Shown here one piece after another: positions 43,439 to 52,963 of a stretch of 64,000 bases of DNA. Source of the DNA: Okibacterium fritillariae (GTDB lineage Bacteria; Actinomycetota; Actinomycetes; Actinomycetales; Microbacteriaceae); assembly GCF_900167575.1 (NCBI RefSeq), contig NZ_FUZP01000001.1, positions 1,612,001 to 1,676,000 on the forward strand, read 5' to 3'. A program made the position numbers and the translations under genes. Within the stretch, counting starts at the first letter, position 1. Each line of letters begins with the position of its first letter. The notes under the pieces are model-generated. The model was not told the origin of the DNA. It worked only from the letters and a program-made list of their open reading frames with translations, and did not search any database.

Positions 43439-43861
43439 ATGGCATTTGATCCGCTGACTATCGGAATGCTCGCCATTCTGGCCGTGCTCATCTTCTTCAT
43501 GTTCCGCAACGGGCAGAAGCGCAAGCGCGACATGGAAAGCCTGCAGTCCCAAGTTGTCCCCGGTGCCGAGGTGATGACCAACTTCGGTCTCTACGGCACC
43601 ATCCTCGCCATCGACGAGGGCGACAACAAGGTGCAGCTCGAGACGAGCCCCGGCAACGTCGTCACCGTGCACCGCCAGACCATCGCACGCGTCATCACCG
43701 ACGAGGTCATCGTGCCCGCCGACGACGCCACCGACACGGTCGCCGGCCCCGAGCTCAATGCCGACCACGCGACCTACGCCGAGAACCCCGAATTCGGTGA
43801 GCGCGTCGACGGAACTGAGCGCACCACCAACGATTCGCGCAACAAGAAGATCGACGAATAA
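43439..43861 (+). CDS. yajC: Preprotein translocase subunit YajC
   Basis: The 140-residue protein has a single N-terminal membrane helix (PLTIGMLAILAVLIFFMFRN), a basic stop-transfer (GQKRKRD) and the conserved VVPGAEVMTNFGLYGTILAIDEGDN domain. The acidic C-terminal tail is longer than in E. coli. YajC associates with SecDF, whose genes follow directly. A hairpin separates it from secD. Confidence 0.93.
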   Translation: MAFDPLTIGMLAILAVLIFFMFRNGQKRKRDMESLQSQVVPGAEVMTNFGLYGTILAIDEGDNKVQLETSPGNVVTVHRQTIARVITDEVIVPADDATDTVAGPELNADHATYAENPEFGERVDGTERTTNDSRNKKIDE

Positions 43862-43877
43862 CATACTGGAATTGCCC

Positions 43878-43902
43878 CGTCCGGCCCCGAAAGGGCCGGA
43901 CG
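43878..43902 (+). terminator. Hairpin between yajC and secD
   Basis: CGTCCGGCCC (43878-43887), loop CGAAA, GGGCCGGACG (43893-43902): a 10-bp perfect stem 16 nt after the yajC stop. Without a U-tract it is more likely an attenuator or processing site within the yajC-secDF operon. Confidence 0.5.
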
Positions 43903-43924
43903 CCTAAGAAAGCTGAGTAAATCG

Positions 43925-45682
43925 TTGGCTAAGTCCAGATCGACGCCCGTGCGCAAAGCATGGCGTTCCCTCTCGTGGTTGGGTGTCATCGTCCTTGTTC
44001 TGTTTGGCGTCCTCGCCAGCGGTGTCATCTGGTCGAACGCCTCGTGGATGCCCAAACTCGCGCTCGATCTGCAAGGTGGAACGCAGATCATCCTGGCGCC
44101 GCAGCTGCAGGGCGGTGAGCAGATCACCAACGAGCAGTTGACGCAGGCGGTCTCGATCATCCGCCAGCGCGTCGACGCCTCGGGTGTCTCCGAAGCCGAG
44201 GTCACGACCGAGGGCGGGCAGAACATCGTCGTGTCCATCCCGGGCGAAGCCGACGAAGAGACGCGCAACCGCATCGAGTCGAGCGCCAAGCTCGAATTCC
44301 GTCCCGTGCTCGTCGCGGGTGCGCCGGCCAACACGTTCGTGGGGGATGACGGCCAGTCCACGCCGTTCCCGTCTCCCGACCCGGGTCTCGTGGCGACGCC
44401 GACGGCCGCGCCGACGAACGGCAGCGACCTCGCATACGTCACACCGGCACTGCAGGCGCAGTTCCAGGCCTATGACTGCGCCAACCCGCCGAGCGACGAA
44501 GACCAGGCTCCGGCCGATCAGCCGCTCATCACGTGTGATGACGCCGGTTCGGCCAAGTACATTCTCGGCCCCGTCGAGCTCGATGGTTCGGCCATCACCG
44601 ACGCGACGAACGGCCTGCAGACCACGCAGTCCGGCGGATCGACGGGCCAGTGGGCCGTCAACATCACGCTCGACGGCAAGGGCAGCGATGTCTTCGCCCA
44701 GATCAGCCAGCGCCTCTACGGCGCACAGGCGCCGCTCAACCAGTTCGCGTTCGTGCTCGACGGCAAGGTGCTTTCCGCCCCGTCGATGAACGGTCTGATC
44801 ACCGACGGCAAGCCCAGTATCACGGGAAGCTTCACGCAGGAAACGTCCAAGACGCTCGCCGACCAGCTGAAGTACGGTGCGCTGCCCATCAGCTTCACGG
44901 TGCAGTCATCCGACACCATCTCGGCCACGCTGGGTTCGTCACAGCTGACGATCGGCCTCATCGCCGGTCTCATCGGTCTGATCCTCGTCGTGATCTACAC
45001 GCTCTTCCAATACCGTCTGCTCGGCTTCGTCACGATCGCGTCGCTCATCGTGGCGGGCATCCTGACCTACCTGTCGATCGCCCTGCTGTCGTGGAGCGAG
45101 GGCTACCGCCTGTCGCTCGCCGGTGTGGCGGGTCTGATCGTGGCCATTGGTTTCACGGCCGACTCGTTCATCGTCTACTTCGAGCGCATCCGCGACGAGT
45201 TGCGCGATGGCCGTGGGCTCGAGTCCGCGGTCGAGGCGGGTTGGCGTCGTGCCAAGCGCACGATCTACGCGTCCAAGGGTGTCAACGTGCTCGCCGCCGT
45301 CGTGCTCTACGTGCTGGCGGTCGGCAACGTGCGTGGATTCGCGTTCACGCTGGGGCTCACGACCATCATCGACATCCTGGTCGTCATCCTCTTCACGCAC
45401 CCCATGCTGCAGCTGCTCGCGCAGACGCGGTTCTTCTCGAGCGGACACAAGCTGTCGGGGCTCGACCCGAACGCCCTTGGTGCCGTCTACCGCGGCCGCG
45501 CGCAGTTCCGCACGCCGACTGACGTGCCCGGTTCCAAGGTCGCCAAGTCGAGCCGCGAGGCCGAGCGTCGCCAGACCATCGCCGAGCGCAAGCGGGCCGA
45601 GCAGGAGCGCGAGTCGGTATCGGCGGGCGCAGCCACTCGCTCCGATGACGCCGCCACCACGAGCAAGAAGAAGGACGCCTGA
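43925..45682 (+). CDS. secD: Protein translocase subunit SecD
   Basis: Starts at TTG 43925 (MAKSRSTPVRKAWRSLSW), 585 residues. One N-terminal membrane helix is followed by LALDLQGGTQIILAP (the SecD D1 signature), a long extracytoplasmic domain with Pro/Ala/Thr-rich insert (about 130-175), and a C-terminal block of membrane helices with GVAGLIVAIGFTADSFIVYFERIRDELR and the FAFTLGLTTIIDILVVILFTHP end. With SecF it uses the proton gradient to help pull proteins through SecYEG. Its stop overlaps the secF ATG. Confidence 0.95.
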   Translation: MAKSRSTPVRKAWRSLSWLGVIVLVLFGVLASGVIWSNASWMPKLALDLQGGTQIILAPQLQGGEQITNEQLTQAVSIIRQRVDASGVSEAEVTTEGGQNIVVSIPGEADEETRNRIESSAKLEFRPVLVAGAPANTFVGDDGQSTPFPSPDPGLVATPTAAPTNGSDLAYVTPALQAQFQAYDCANPPSDEDQAPADQPLITCDDAGSAKYILGPVELDGSAITDATNGLQTTQSGGSTGQWAVNITLDGKGSDVFAQISQRLYGAQAPLNQFAFVLDGKVLSAPSMNGLITDGKPSITGSFTQETSKTLADQLKYGALPISFTVQSSDTISATLGSSQLTIGLIAGLIGLILVVIYTLFQYRLLGFVTIASLIVAGILTYLSIALLSWSEGYRLSLAGVAGLIVAIGFTADSFIVYFERIRDELRDGRGLESAVEAGWRRAKRTIYASKGVNVLAAVVLYVLAVGNVRGFAFTLGLTTIIDILVVILFTHPMLQLLAQTRFFSSGHKLSGLDPNALGAVYRGRAQFRTPTDVPGSKVAKSSREAERRQTIAERKRAEQERESVSAGAATRSDDAATTSKKKDA

Positions 45683-46719
45683 TGGCCAGCTTGACCAGCT
45701 TCGGCAACGACCTCTACACGGGTAAGAAGTCGATCAACTTCGTCGGCAAGCGCAAGGTGTCGTTCAGCGTCGCCATCGCGCTCGTCGTGTTGTCGATCCT
45801 CGTCCCCATCGTGAAGGGCGGCTTCAACTTCGGCATCGAGTTCAGCGGCGGATCGCAGTTCCAGATCGCCGAGGTCTCCACCACCGATCAGACCGTCGCA
45901 CAAGATGCCGTCGCTTCGGTCGTCCCCGATGCCGTCGTGCGTGTGACCACCGTCGGTGATAACGCCGTCCGAGTCCAGACCGACCAGATGACCGCCGCCG
46001 AGACCAAAGAGGTCCAGGACTCGCTCGCCAGCGCGTACAAGGTCGACGCCTCCGAGGTCAGCACATCGTTCATCGGCGCTTCATGGGGTGCGGATGTCAC
46101 GCGCCAGGCGCTCCTCGGCCTCGTCGCGTTCCTCGCCCTCGCGTTCGTCATCATGGCCCTGTACTTCCGCACGTGGAAGATGTCCGCGGCCGCCATGCTC
46201 GCGCTGCTCGATGTGCTCATCATCACGCTCGGCGTCTACGCGGCCAGTGGCTTCGAGATCACGCCCGCGGCGGTGATCGGATTCCTCACCATCCTGGGCT
46301 ATTCGCTCTACGACACGGTGGTGGTGTTCGACAAGATTCGTGAGAACACGACGGATGACGGGGAGAATGCTTCCCGCACCTTCGCCGAATCTGTCAACCT
46401 CGCGGTCAACCAGACGCTCGTGCGATCGATCAACACGTCGGTCGTGGCGGCTCTGCCCGTTGCCGCCATCCTCGTGATCGGTGACTTCGTGTTGGGCGCT
46501 GAGACGCTGCGTGACATCTCACTGTCGCTGCTGATCGGCATCCTGGTCGCCACCTACTCGACGATCTTCGTGGCGGCCCCGCTCTACGCGCTATTCCGCC
46601 AGAACGAGCCGGTCATCAAGAAGCGCGACGCTCGCGTGTTGGCGGCCCGCGAGAAGGCCAACCGCTCGAGTGTGTCCGGCGCCTCGGCCGACACCGTTCC
46701 GGCAGCAGAAACCGTCTAA
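45682..46719 (+). CDS. secF: Protein translocase subunit SecF
   Basis: The 345-residue protein has the SecF signature FGIEFSGGSQFQIAE after the first membrane helix, followed by five further helices including PAAVIGFLTILGYSLYDTVVVFDKIREN and SVNLAVNQTLVRSINTSVVAALPVAAIL. The tail is basic then polar. It overlaps secD by one base (TGATG), so the partner subunits are coupled. A strong terminator follows. Confidence 0.95.
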   Translation: MASLTSFGNDLYTGKKSINFVGKRKVSFSVAIALVVLSILVPIVKGGFNFGIEFSGGSQFQIAEVSTTDQTVAQDAVASVVPDAVVRVTTVGDNAVRVQTDQMTAAETKEVQDSLASAYKVDASEVSTSFIGASWGADVTRQALLGLVAFLALAFVIMALYFRTWKMSAAAMLALLDVLIITLGVYAASGFEITPAAVIGFLTILGYSLYDTVVVFDKIRENTTDDGENASRTFAESVNLAVNQTLVRSINTSVVAALPVAAILVIGDFVLGAETLRDISLSLLIGILVATYSTIFVAAPLYALFRQNEPVIKKRDARVLAAREKANRSSVSGASADTVPAAETV

Positions 46720-46769
46720 CACCTCGGCCATCCGCTCCTCACCCCTCGGGGGTGTCGTGCGGAGGTCGC

Positions 46770-46803
46770 AGAGGCCGCATCCTTCGGGATGCGGCCTCTT
46801 TTC
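46770..46803 (+). terminator. Intrinsic terminator after secF
   Basis: AGAGGCCGCATCC (46770-46782), TTCG tetraloop, GGATGCGGCCTCT (46787-46799), then TTTT. The 13-bp perfect stem with a stable tetraloop ends the ruvC-secF transcription unit. Confidence 0.92.
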
Positions 46804-46896
46804 GCGCACAGGGGAGCGCTGGGTCCGCCGCTGGTCTTCGGGCGGTCGATCTCGCGGGATAATGGAGTGTTGTCTCATTCCGTGGGAGGAGCGAAT

Positions 46897-49152
46897 ATGT
46901 CCGAGGCCGTACAGTCCTCCACCGCGTCGTTGCGCCGCCTCGTGCCGCGCATCTTCTCCAAAGCACAACCCGCGGGCGCCGTCGATCGGCTCGTGCGCAC
47001 CACCCGCCTGCACCACCCCAAGGCCGATCTCTCGATCCTCGAGCGCGCCTACGCCGTCGCCGATCGTGCCCACAGCGGTCAGAAACGCCAGAGCGGCGAG
47101 CCCTACATCACGCACCCACTGGCGGTCGCGCAGATCCTCGCCGACCTCGGCATCGGTCCGAAGACCCTCGCCGCCGCGCTGCTGCACGACACCGTCGAAG
47201 ACACCGACTACGGCCTCGACGAGTTGCAGGCCGAGTTCGGCGACGAAGTGGCCATGCTGGTCGACGGCGTCACCAAGCTCGACAAGGTGAAATACGGCGA
47301 GAGCGCGCAGGCCGAGACCGTGCGCAAGATGATCGTCGCCATGTCGAAAGACATCCGCGTTCTCATCATCAAGCTCGCCGACCGGCTGCACAACGCTCGC
47401 ACCTGGGGTTTCGTGCCGCCGGAGAAGGCGAGCAAGAAGGCCACCGAGACGCTCGAGATCTATGCGCCGCTCGCGCACCGCCTCGGCATCCAGACCATCA
47501 AGTGGGAACTCGAAGACCTCTCCTTCGCCGTGCTCTATCCCAAGATCTATGCCGAGATCGAGAGCCTCGTGCGGCAGCGCACGCCCCAGCGCGAAGAATT
47601 CGTGCAGCACGTCATCGACGCGGTCAACGACGACCTCAAGTCGCAGAAGATCCGGGGCAAGGTCGTCGGCCGCCCGAAGCAGTACTACTCGATCTACCAG
47701 AAGATGGTCGTGCGGGGTCGCGAGTTCGACGACATCTACGACCTGGTCGGCATTCGAGTTCTCGTCAACTCGGTGCGCGACTGTTACGCCGTGCTGGGTG
47801 CCATCCACGCGCGGTGGACGCCCATCCCAGGTCGTTTCAAGGACTACATCGCGACGCCGAAGTTCAACCTGTACCAGTCGCTGCACACGACCGTTATCGG
47901 CCCGGGCGGCAAATCCGTCGAGATCCAGATCCGCACGCACGAGATGCACCAGCACGCCGAGTACGGCGTCGCGGCGCACTGGAAGTACAAAGAGCGTGTC
48001 AACGGAAAGACGCCGTCCGTGACGTCGAAGTCGAACGACACCGACATGGCTTGGCTCGCCCACATCTCCGACTGGCAGGCCGAGACAGCCGATCCGGGGG
48101 AGTTCCTCGACTCGCTGCGGTTCGAGATCGGCGCCAAAGAGGTGTACGTCTTCACGCCGAAGGGCCGGGTCATCGGCCTGCCCGCCGGTGCGACCCCCGT
48201 GGACTTCGCGTATGCCGTGCACACCGAGGTCGGCCACCGCACGATGGGCTCGAAGGTCAACGGACGACTCGTGCCGCTCGAGACCGAGCTGAACAGCGGC
48301 GACGTGGTCGAGGTCTTCACCTCGAAGAACCCCGACTCGGGCCCGAGCCAAGACTGGCTGAACTTCGTGCGCAGCACTCGCGCGCGCAACAAGATCCGCC
48401 AGTGGTTCACCAAGGAGCGACGCGACGAGGCGATCGAGCAGGGCAAGGATGCGATCGCCCGCGCCATGCGCAAACAGAACCTTCCGCTGCAGAAGCTCAT
48501 GAATCAGGATTCGTTCGCCGAGGTGGCGGCGCAGATGCGTTACGAGGACGTGTCGGCGCTCTACGCCGCGGTGGGCGAGGGGCACATCTCCACGCAGTCC
48601 GTGCTCGAGAAGGTCGCGGCCCTGCTGCAGGGCGACGCCGAGAGCGAGAACACTGACATCGACTTCCCGGTGCGCGGTCGCACGCGGCCGGTGCCGCACA
48701 GCGATTCCGGCGTGCTCGTGCGCGGAGCCCCCGACATCCTCGTGAAATTGGCGAAGTGTTGCACGCCCGTGCCGGGTGACGACATCGTCGGCTTCGTGAC
48801 GCGCGGTTCTGGCGTGTCCGTGCACCAGGCCGATTGCCATAACGTGGCGTCGCTGCTCAACGAGCCCGAGCGCATGATCGAGGTCGAGTGGGCGCCGTCG
48901 TCGAAGAGCGTGTTCCTCGTGCAGATTCAGGTCGAGGCGCTCGACCGGGCGGGCCTGTTGAGTGACGTGACGCGGGTGTTAAGCGAGTATCACGTGAACA
49001 TCCTCTCGGCCACGGTGTCGACGAACAGTGACCGACTCGCCCTGAGCCGTTTCGTCTTCGAGATGGGCGATACGACCCACCTCGATCGCGTGCTGAATGC
49101 GGTGCGCCGCATCGAGGCCGTCTACGACGTTTACCGGGTGAGCGCGGGTTAG
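46897..49152 (+). CDS. rel: Bifunctional (p)ppGpp synthetase/hydrolase Rel
   Basis: I chose ATG 46897 ([18 protein letters not shown]), 751 residues, because GGGAGGA lies 6 nt upstream; the frame is open for 36 more codons. Domains in order: HD hydrolase ([15 protein letters not shown] ... [13 protein letters not shown] ... [11 protein letters not shown]), synthetase ([33 protein letters not shown], the RxKD form typical of bifunctional enzymes), TGS ([33 protein letters not shown]), a Cys/His-containing linker ([18 protein letters not shown]), and ACT ([19 protein letters not shown]). It controls the stringent response. Its last codons (GCG GGT TAG) are the first unit of the 18-bp array that follows. 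Confidence 0.96.
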   Translation: MSEAVQSSTASLRRLVPRIFSKAQPAGAVDRLVRTTRLHHPKADLSILERAYAVADRAHSGQKRQSGEPYITHPLAVAQILADLGIGPKTLAAALLHDTVEDTDYGLDELQAEFGDEVAMLVDGVTKLDKVKYGESAQAETVRKMIVAMSKDIRVLIIKLADRLHNARTWGFVPPEKASKKATETLEIYAPLAHRLGIQTIKWELEDLSFAVLYPKIYAEIESLVRQRTPQREEFVQHVIDAVNDDLKSQKIRGKVVGRPKQYYSIYQKMVVRGREFDDIYDLVGIRVLVNSVRDCYAVLGAIHARWTPIPGRFKDYIATPKFNLYQSLHTTVIGPGGKSVEIQIRTHEMHQHAEYGVAAHWKYKERVNGKTPSVTSKSNDTDMAWLAHISDWQAETADPGEFLDSLRFEIGAKEVYVFTPKGRVIGLPAGATPVDFAYAVHTEVGHRTMGSKVNGRLVPLETELNSGDVVEVFTSKNPDSGPSQDWLNFVRSTRARNKIRQWFTKERRDEAIEQGKDAIARAMRKQNLPLQKLMNQDSFAEVAAQMRYEDVSALYAAVGEGHISTQSVLEKVAALLQGDAESENTDIDFPVRGRTRPVPHSDSGVLVRGAPDILVKLAKCCTPVPGDDIVGFVTRGSGVSVHQADCHNVASLLNEPERMIEVEWAPSSKSVFLVQIQVEALDRAGLLSDVTRVLSEYHVNILSATVSTNSDRLALSRFVFEMGDTTHLDRVLNAVRRIEAVYDVYRVSAG

Positions 49153-49386
49153 ACCTTCGGTGGGGGTTAGACCCTTTGTGCGGATTAGCCTCTGTGCGGG
49201 TGTGACCCTCTGTGCGGGTGTGACCCTCTGTGCGGGTTAGACCCTCTGTGCGGGTTAGACCCTCTGTGCGGGTGTGACCCTCTGTGCGGGTGTGACCCTC
49301 TGTGCGGGTGTGACCCTCTGTGCGGGTTAGACCCCCTGTGTGGGTGTGACCCTTAGTGCCGGTGTGACCCTCAGTGCGGGTGTGCC
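49144..49386. repeat. 18-bp minisatellite bridging the convergent rel and hypothetical genes
   Basis: Thirteen units (12 of 18 bp, one of 16 bp at 49180) plus a partial fourteenth; consensus GCGGGT(GTG or TAG)ACCCTCTGT. The first unit contains the rel stop codon (GCG GGT TAG). In the rel frame, units carry either TAG or GTG at the same place. On the minus strand, unit 13 supplies the TGA of the hypothetical gene (49371-49373). Middle units are identical, indicating recent expansion. Confidence 0.95.
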
Positions 49387-50486
49387 AGGCTTATTTCGGG
49401 ACCGCTAGGCGGCACCCACCGCGCGGCCCCCTGCCTTCGTGGATCGGCAAGAGGGGCCAGGCGTTTGTGCTCGGTCAGGCGAGGCTCCTCGTCGTCGTCG
49501 TGCACACGCTGGCCGGAGAGCGATCGAGATCTGTCCAGCTCGAGAGCTGACGGCGCGGAGGTCCAATAGAGGTGGTCGGCGGTCGGCCGTTCTCGTTCTC
49601 GTTCTCGTTCGCGATCCTGTTCACGGTGCCGCTCGCGTTCGGCCGCTCCGAGATCGTCGGCAGCGAGATTGCGAGTGATGCGCGCGATGAGTTCGAAAGC
49701 GTCATGTGCCCGTGTTCCCCGTCGCGGTCGCGAGGCCGCGAGGTAGGCCTGCACAGTGTCGACGCCGGCCAGACGCACGATCGTGACGAGCGCGGTCGAG
49801 CGGATGCTTGTTTCCCGGGTCGCTGACGGGCACCCCGTCGGGGCCACCCCCGTGCCGGCATCGACGCTCGCTGCAGCCTCCGGACGCTCACCAACCCTCG
49901 CATCGATCAGCGCCTTCGCGAGGGCAAACGCCGTGGCCAGTTCTGTCAGCACCGGCCACCCTCCCCGCAGGCACACGTCGGTGTCACGGATGTGCGCCTG
50001 CGCCACCTGCCAGTCAGCAGCGAGCGGCGGAACGGGCACACGCGCCGGAGCCCGGGCCAGCACCTCGTGCACCCGGGGAGGGTTGAGGATGGCGCCGTGC
50101 ACCCACGCCGCGCTGAGTCCGCTCGCCACGAAAGCCGCACCCGCGCCCGACGCCGCCGCGATCCGCTGCGAAACCGAGTGCGGTGCTGTCGAGCCGCGGC
50201 GACACGAGAGGTCGAACACGAACGAGCGGAACAGGGCATCCGCTCGCAAGCCCGGACGGTCGGGCTCGTCGACGGCATGGAACGTGCGGTCGAGTGGCCA
50301 CACGTCGCCGTCGAGCACGAGCGCGCTGAGCTCGGGCCGGGGGAGGATGTCCGGTCCGAGAGTTGCGGGCAGTGCACGAGGCATGGTCCCAGTGTGATGG
50401 ACCACGACCATCCCGGACTCGCCGTCGCCGCTTCTGTGGAAAACGCGACCGTCGCCGGGTCGTGGAGAAGAAAGATGGGCCGTCAC
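49371..50486 (-). CDS. Hypothetical protein with Arg/Glu repeat tail
   Basis: The 371-residue frame is protein-like from about MPRALPATLGPDILPRPE (ATG 50384) onward; ATG 50411 and ATG 50486 are alternatives and no start has a clear ribosome-binding site. The N-terminal two-thirds contain ALVLDGDVWPLDRTFHAVDE, GAAFVASGLSAAWVHGAIL and RVHEVLARAPARVPVPPLAAD; they faintly resemble AbiEi-type/winged-helix proteins of actinobacteria but I cannot assign a family. The C-terminal third is charged and low-complexity, with an RE dipeptide run encoded by 6-bp repeats (49585-49615). The last residues run into the 18-bp array, which provides the stop. Function unknown. Confidence 0.6.
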   Translation of the reverse strand: MTAHLSSPRPGDGRVFHRSGDGESGMVVVHHTGTMPRALPATLGPDILPRPELSALVLDGDVWPLDRTFHAVDEPDRPGLRADALFRSFVFDLSCRRGSTAPHSVSQRIAAASGAGAAFVASGLSAAWVHGAILNPPRVHEVLARAPARVPVPPLAADWQVAQAHIRDTDVCLRGGWPVLTELATAFALAKALIDARVGERPEAAASVDAGTGVAPTGCPSATRETSIRSTALVTIVRLAGVDTVQAYLAASRPRRGTRAHDAFELIARITRNLAADDLGAAERERHREQDRERERERERPTADHLYWTSAPSALELDRSRSLSGQRVHDDDEEPRLTEHKRLAPLADPRRQGAARWVPPSGPEISLAHPH

Positions 50487-50490
50487 AAGA

Positions 50491-50530
50491 CGGAACCCGC
50501 CTCCGGCAGTGATGCCGGACGCGGGTTCCG
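50491..50530. terminator. Hairpin terminator between the hypothetical gene and the DUF349 gene
   Basis: CGGAACCCGC (50491-50500) pairs with GCGGGTTCCG (50521-50530), and an inner TCCGGC/GCCGGA stem extends it. It lies beyond the DUF349 stop on the minus strand and upstream of the hypothetical gene. Confidence 0.75.
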
Positions 50531-50537
50531 TTGTCGA

Positions 50538-50597
50538 GCTCAGATTTCTCCGACTAGCCCAGATCTCCCGACTAGCCCAGATCTCCCGGTTAGCCCA
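50538..50597. repeat. 18-bp tandem repeat at the stop codon of the DUF349 gene
   Basis: Period-18 units at 50538 (diverged), 50556, 50574 and a partial at 50592. On the minus strand the unit reads CTG GGC TAR YCG GGA GAT, beginning with the last codons and stop of the gene, so the stop codon is repeated in frame two more times downstream. Confidence 0.85.
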
Positions 50598-51819
50598 GGG
50601 CGTTCAGCCAGACCTTGCGCGCTTCGAGCGCTTCGGTGGCTTCGGCGACCTTGGCGGAGTCACCCGACGCCTTGGCCGTTTCGAGTTCGGCCTCGAGCTT
50701 CTCGATCGCGGCGTTCAACTGGCCGGCGAGGCCCTCCGAACGTGCCTTGCGCTCGGGGTTGTTCTTCTCCCAGAATTCTTCATCCAGCCCACGCACATGC
50801 TGTTCGACCTTGCGCAAACGCTCTTCGACGGGCTTGACCTGGTCGCGCGGAACGCGACCGATCTCGTCCCAGCGACGCTGGATTGCCGTCAGTGCCTGGC
50901 GAGCCTTGTCGCGGTCCTTGATCTCGAGGATGGGCTCGGCTTCGGTCAGCAGCGCCAACTTCGCGTCGAGGTTCTCCTGGTATTCCGCGTTGTCGCGAGC
51001 GTCTACTTCGGACTTGGCGCCGTAGATCGCGTCACCGGCGGCTTTGAAGCGAGCCCACAGTGCGTCGTCGTGACGCTTGCCGGCACGGCCCGCGAGCTTC
51101 CACTCGTCGAGCAGACCCCGGTAGGCGTGCACGCCATCGGCGCCCTGGGGCACGAGGGCTTCTGCGCGCTCGATGAGCTTCTGCTTCTTGGTCTTGGCGT
51201 CGCGGTGCACATTGTCGAGTTCGGCGAAGAACGCGCGCCGGTTGGCCTCGATCGTGGATCGTGCGGTGCGGAACCGCTTCCAGAGATCGTTAGCGTCGCT
51301 CTTCGGCAGCTTGGGCCCGTCTTGCTGGTGCGCCTGCCAGCGAGCGAACAGTTCGGTGATCTGCTCGGTCGCCTGCTTCCACTGCGTCTTGGCCGGGTCG
51401 CCGGCGGCGAGAGTCTCGGCTTCCACGACGATCGATTCGCGGTAGGTGAGTGCCTCGGCCACCGCCGCCTTCGCCTCTTCGGTCTGCTGCTCGGTAAGCG
51501 CCTCGACCGTCGTGTCGAGAGCTGCGACGCGCGTGCGCAGGGCCGCGATGTCGCCCACCGCGTTGGGCTCGGTGAGCGCCTCGGTCAGACGAGACGCAGC
51601 CTTCTGCACGTCAGCGGCGGGAGCGCCGCGTTTGACGCGCTGCTCGAGCAACGTGACCTGGCCGGCCAGGTCGGTGAATTTGCGCTCGAAATAGGCCAAC
51701 GCCTCTTCGGGGGTTCCGTCGGGATATTGCCCCACGGTGCGCCACTCGTCGCCCTCGCGGACGAATACGGTGCCGGTCTCATCGACGCGGCCCCACGGTT
51801 GCTGTTCGGTAGTTGACAC
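50590..51819 (-). CDS. DUF349 domain-containing protein
   Basis: I chose GTG 51819 (VSTTEQQPWGRVDETGTVF), 409 residues, because AAGGTGAGG precedes it; the frame is open for 10 more codons. After an N-terminal globular part (WGRVDETGTVFVREGDEWRTVGQYPDG) the protein is a chain of charged helices containing repeated WKxAxxxxxLFxRWxxxQ / LWxRFKxAxDAIY motifs typical of tandem DUF349 domains (about 130-350). DUF349 proteins are predicted coiled-coil helical bundles of unknown function. The cyclophilin gene lies 112 nt upstream in the same orientation. Confidence 0.85.
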   Translation of the reverse strand: MSTTEQQPWGRVDETGTVFVREGDEWRTVGQYPDGTPEEALAYFERKFTDLAGQVTLLEQRVKRGAPAADVQKAASRLTEALTEPNAVGDIAALRTRVAALDTTVEALTEQQTEEAKAAVAEALTYRESIVVEAETLAAGDPAKTQWKQATEQITELFARWQAHQQDGPKLPKSDANDLWKRFRTARSTIEANRRAFFAELDNVHRDAKTKKQKLIERAEALVPQGADGVHAYRGLLDEWKLAGRAGKRHDDALWARFKAAGDAIYGAKSEVDARDNAEYQENLDAKLALLTEAEPILEIKDRDKARQALTAIQRRWDEIGRVPRDQVKPVEERLRKVEQHVRGLDEEFWEKNNPERKARSEGLAGQLNAAIEKLEAELETAKASGDSAKVAEATEALEARKVWLNALG

Positions 51820-51931
51820 GTGCCTCACCTTGCTGCGGGTGTCGCGCATGGCGCGCGACCGGAAACTGGTCCCAGCCTATTACGTCGGCAGTCCGGGCGA
51901 ACGCCGATCTTGCAGGGATTGACTCGGGACG

Positions 51932-52738
51932 TTATTGAACGGTGATCGAGTCGATGGTGGTGGGCACTGCCGGAGCGCCGTCGCCCGAGCCATCCACCGT
52001 GCCTTTGCTCGTGACGTCGGAGTTGAGCGTGTCGAGCCCGGAGGTGACCTGTCCGAGCACGGTGTAGCCACCGGCAGCGTCGGCCGGCAGCGTGGTGTCC
52101 TCGTAGACGATGAAGAACTGGCTGCCGTTGCTGTAACCGTTGTCGCCCAGACGTGCCATGGCGATCGTGCCAGCGGGGTAGACGTTGTCGGCCGGGGCGT
52201 TCTCGACGGGACCGAACGACCAGCCGGGGCCGCCCGAGCCAGTGCCTTCGGGATCTCCGCACTGCAGAACGGCCGCGCCGCCCGTGGTGAGACGGTGACA
52301 GGTCAGGCCGTTGTAGAAGGTGTTCTGCACGAGCGTGACGAAGGAGGCGACGGCCTGGGGAGCGGCGGCACCGTCGAGGTCGATTCCGAGCGGGATGCCG
52401 TTGATGGTCATGGTGCCGGTCCAGGTGCGGTTTTCCGACAGGTCGGCAGAGGGGACGTCGCCCGTGTTCTCCGTGGTGGACGGTGTCGCACCGGGGGTCG
52501 GTGTCGGCGTGGCGCTGGCCGTCGGCGTGGCGGCGGGTGTGCCGGGGCCGCCCGAGAAGTAGAAGATCTGCGCGCCGGTGACGGCCGCGATGACGACCAC
52601 GAAGGCGATGGCGGCGATCCAGTTGTCGCGGCGCCGGCGAGCGATCTTGTGCCGGTGCACGGTCTGCCGAGCTTCGTACCCGCGCAGGCGTTCGCGCGAC
52701 TCACGGCTCAGTCGATCGGTGCTTCTGTTGGGGGCCAC
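51932..52738 (-). CDS. Membrane-anchored cyclophilin-type peptidyl-prolyl isomerase
   Basis: Starts at GTG 52738 with GAGGAG upstream; 268 residues. An N-terminal basic cytoplasmic stretch (about 1-40) is followed by one membrane helix (NWIAAIAFVVVIAAVTGAQIFYF), a Pro/Thr linker, and a cyclophilin domain: FYNGLTCHRLTTGGAAVLQCGDPEGTGSGGPGW and GTIAMARLGDNGYSNGSQFFIVYED. The key QFFI and GDPEGTGxGGPG motifs are present. Facing outwards, it probably helps fold exported proteins. Many actinobacterial homologues sit near rel, as here. Confidence 0.9.
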   Translation of the reverse strand: MAPNRSTDRLSRESRERLRGYEARQTVHRHKIARRRRDNWIAAIAFVVVIAAVTGAQIFYFSGGPGTPAATPTASATPTPTPGATPSTTENTGDVPSADLSENRTWTGTMTINGIPLGIDLDGAAAPQAVASFVTLVQNTFYNGLTCHRLTTGGAAVLQCGDPEGTGSGGPGWSFGPVENAPADNVYPAGTIAMARLGDNGYSNGSQFFIVYEDTTLPADAAGGYTVLGQVTSGLDTLNSDVTSKGTVDGSGDGAPAVPTTIDSITVQ

Positions 52739-52963
52739 GTGTACTCCTCGGCGGTGCTGCAGGGGCGGGGTTGCATCGGCGTGCGGGTGGCAACGTCCGG
52801 TGTCGCCAGGAGAACTCTATTGTTCGAAGCTTTGGGCGGACAAACGACGAACCGAGCGGATGCTGCGGCCCCTCGGCATCCGCGGTGTCAGTGGTTGCGG
52901 CTAGCCTGAACGAGCGGCTGTTTCCGGCCGTGTAGGAGACGACCGGCATAAGAAAGGCACACG

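Noticed and set aside
46591-48840. A 749-codon open frame antisense to rel
   Set aside because: Rel has every domain motif in the other direction; the antisense product is a Val/Asp/Arg-rich mirror of GC codon bias.
49144-49386. CRISPR array
   Set aside because: The 18-bp units are contiguous with no unique spacers and no cas genes lie nearby; it is a minisatellite.
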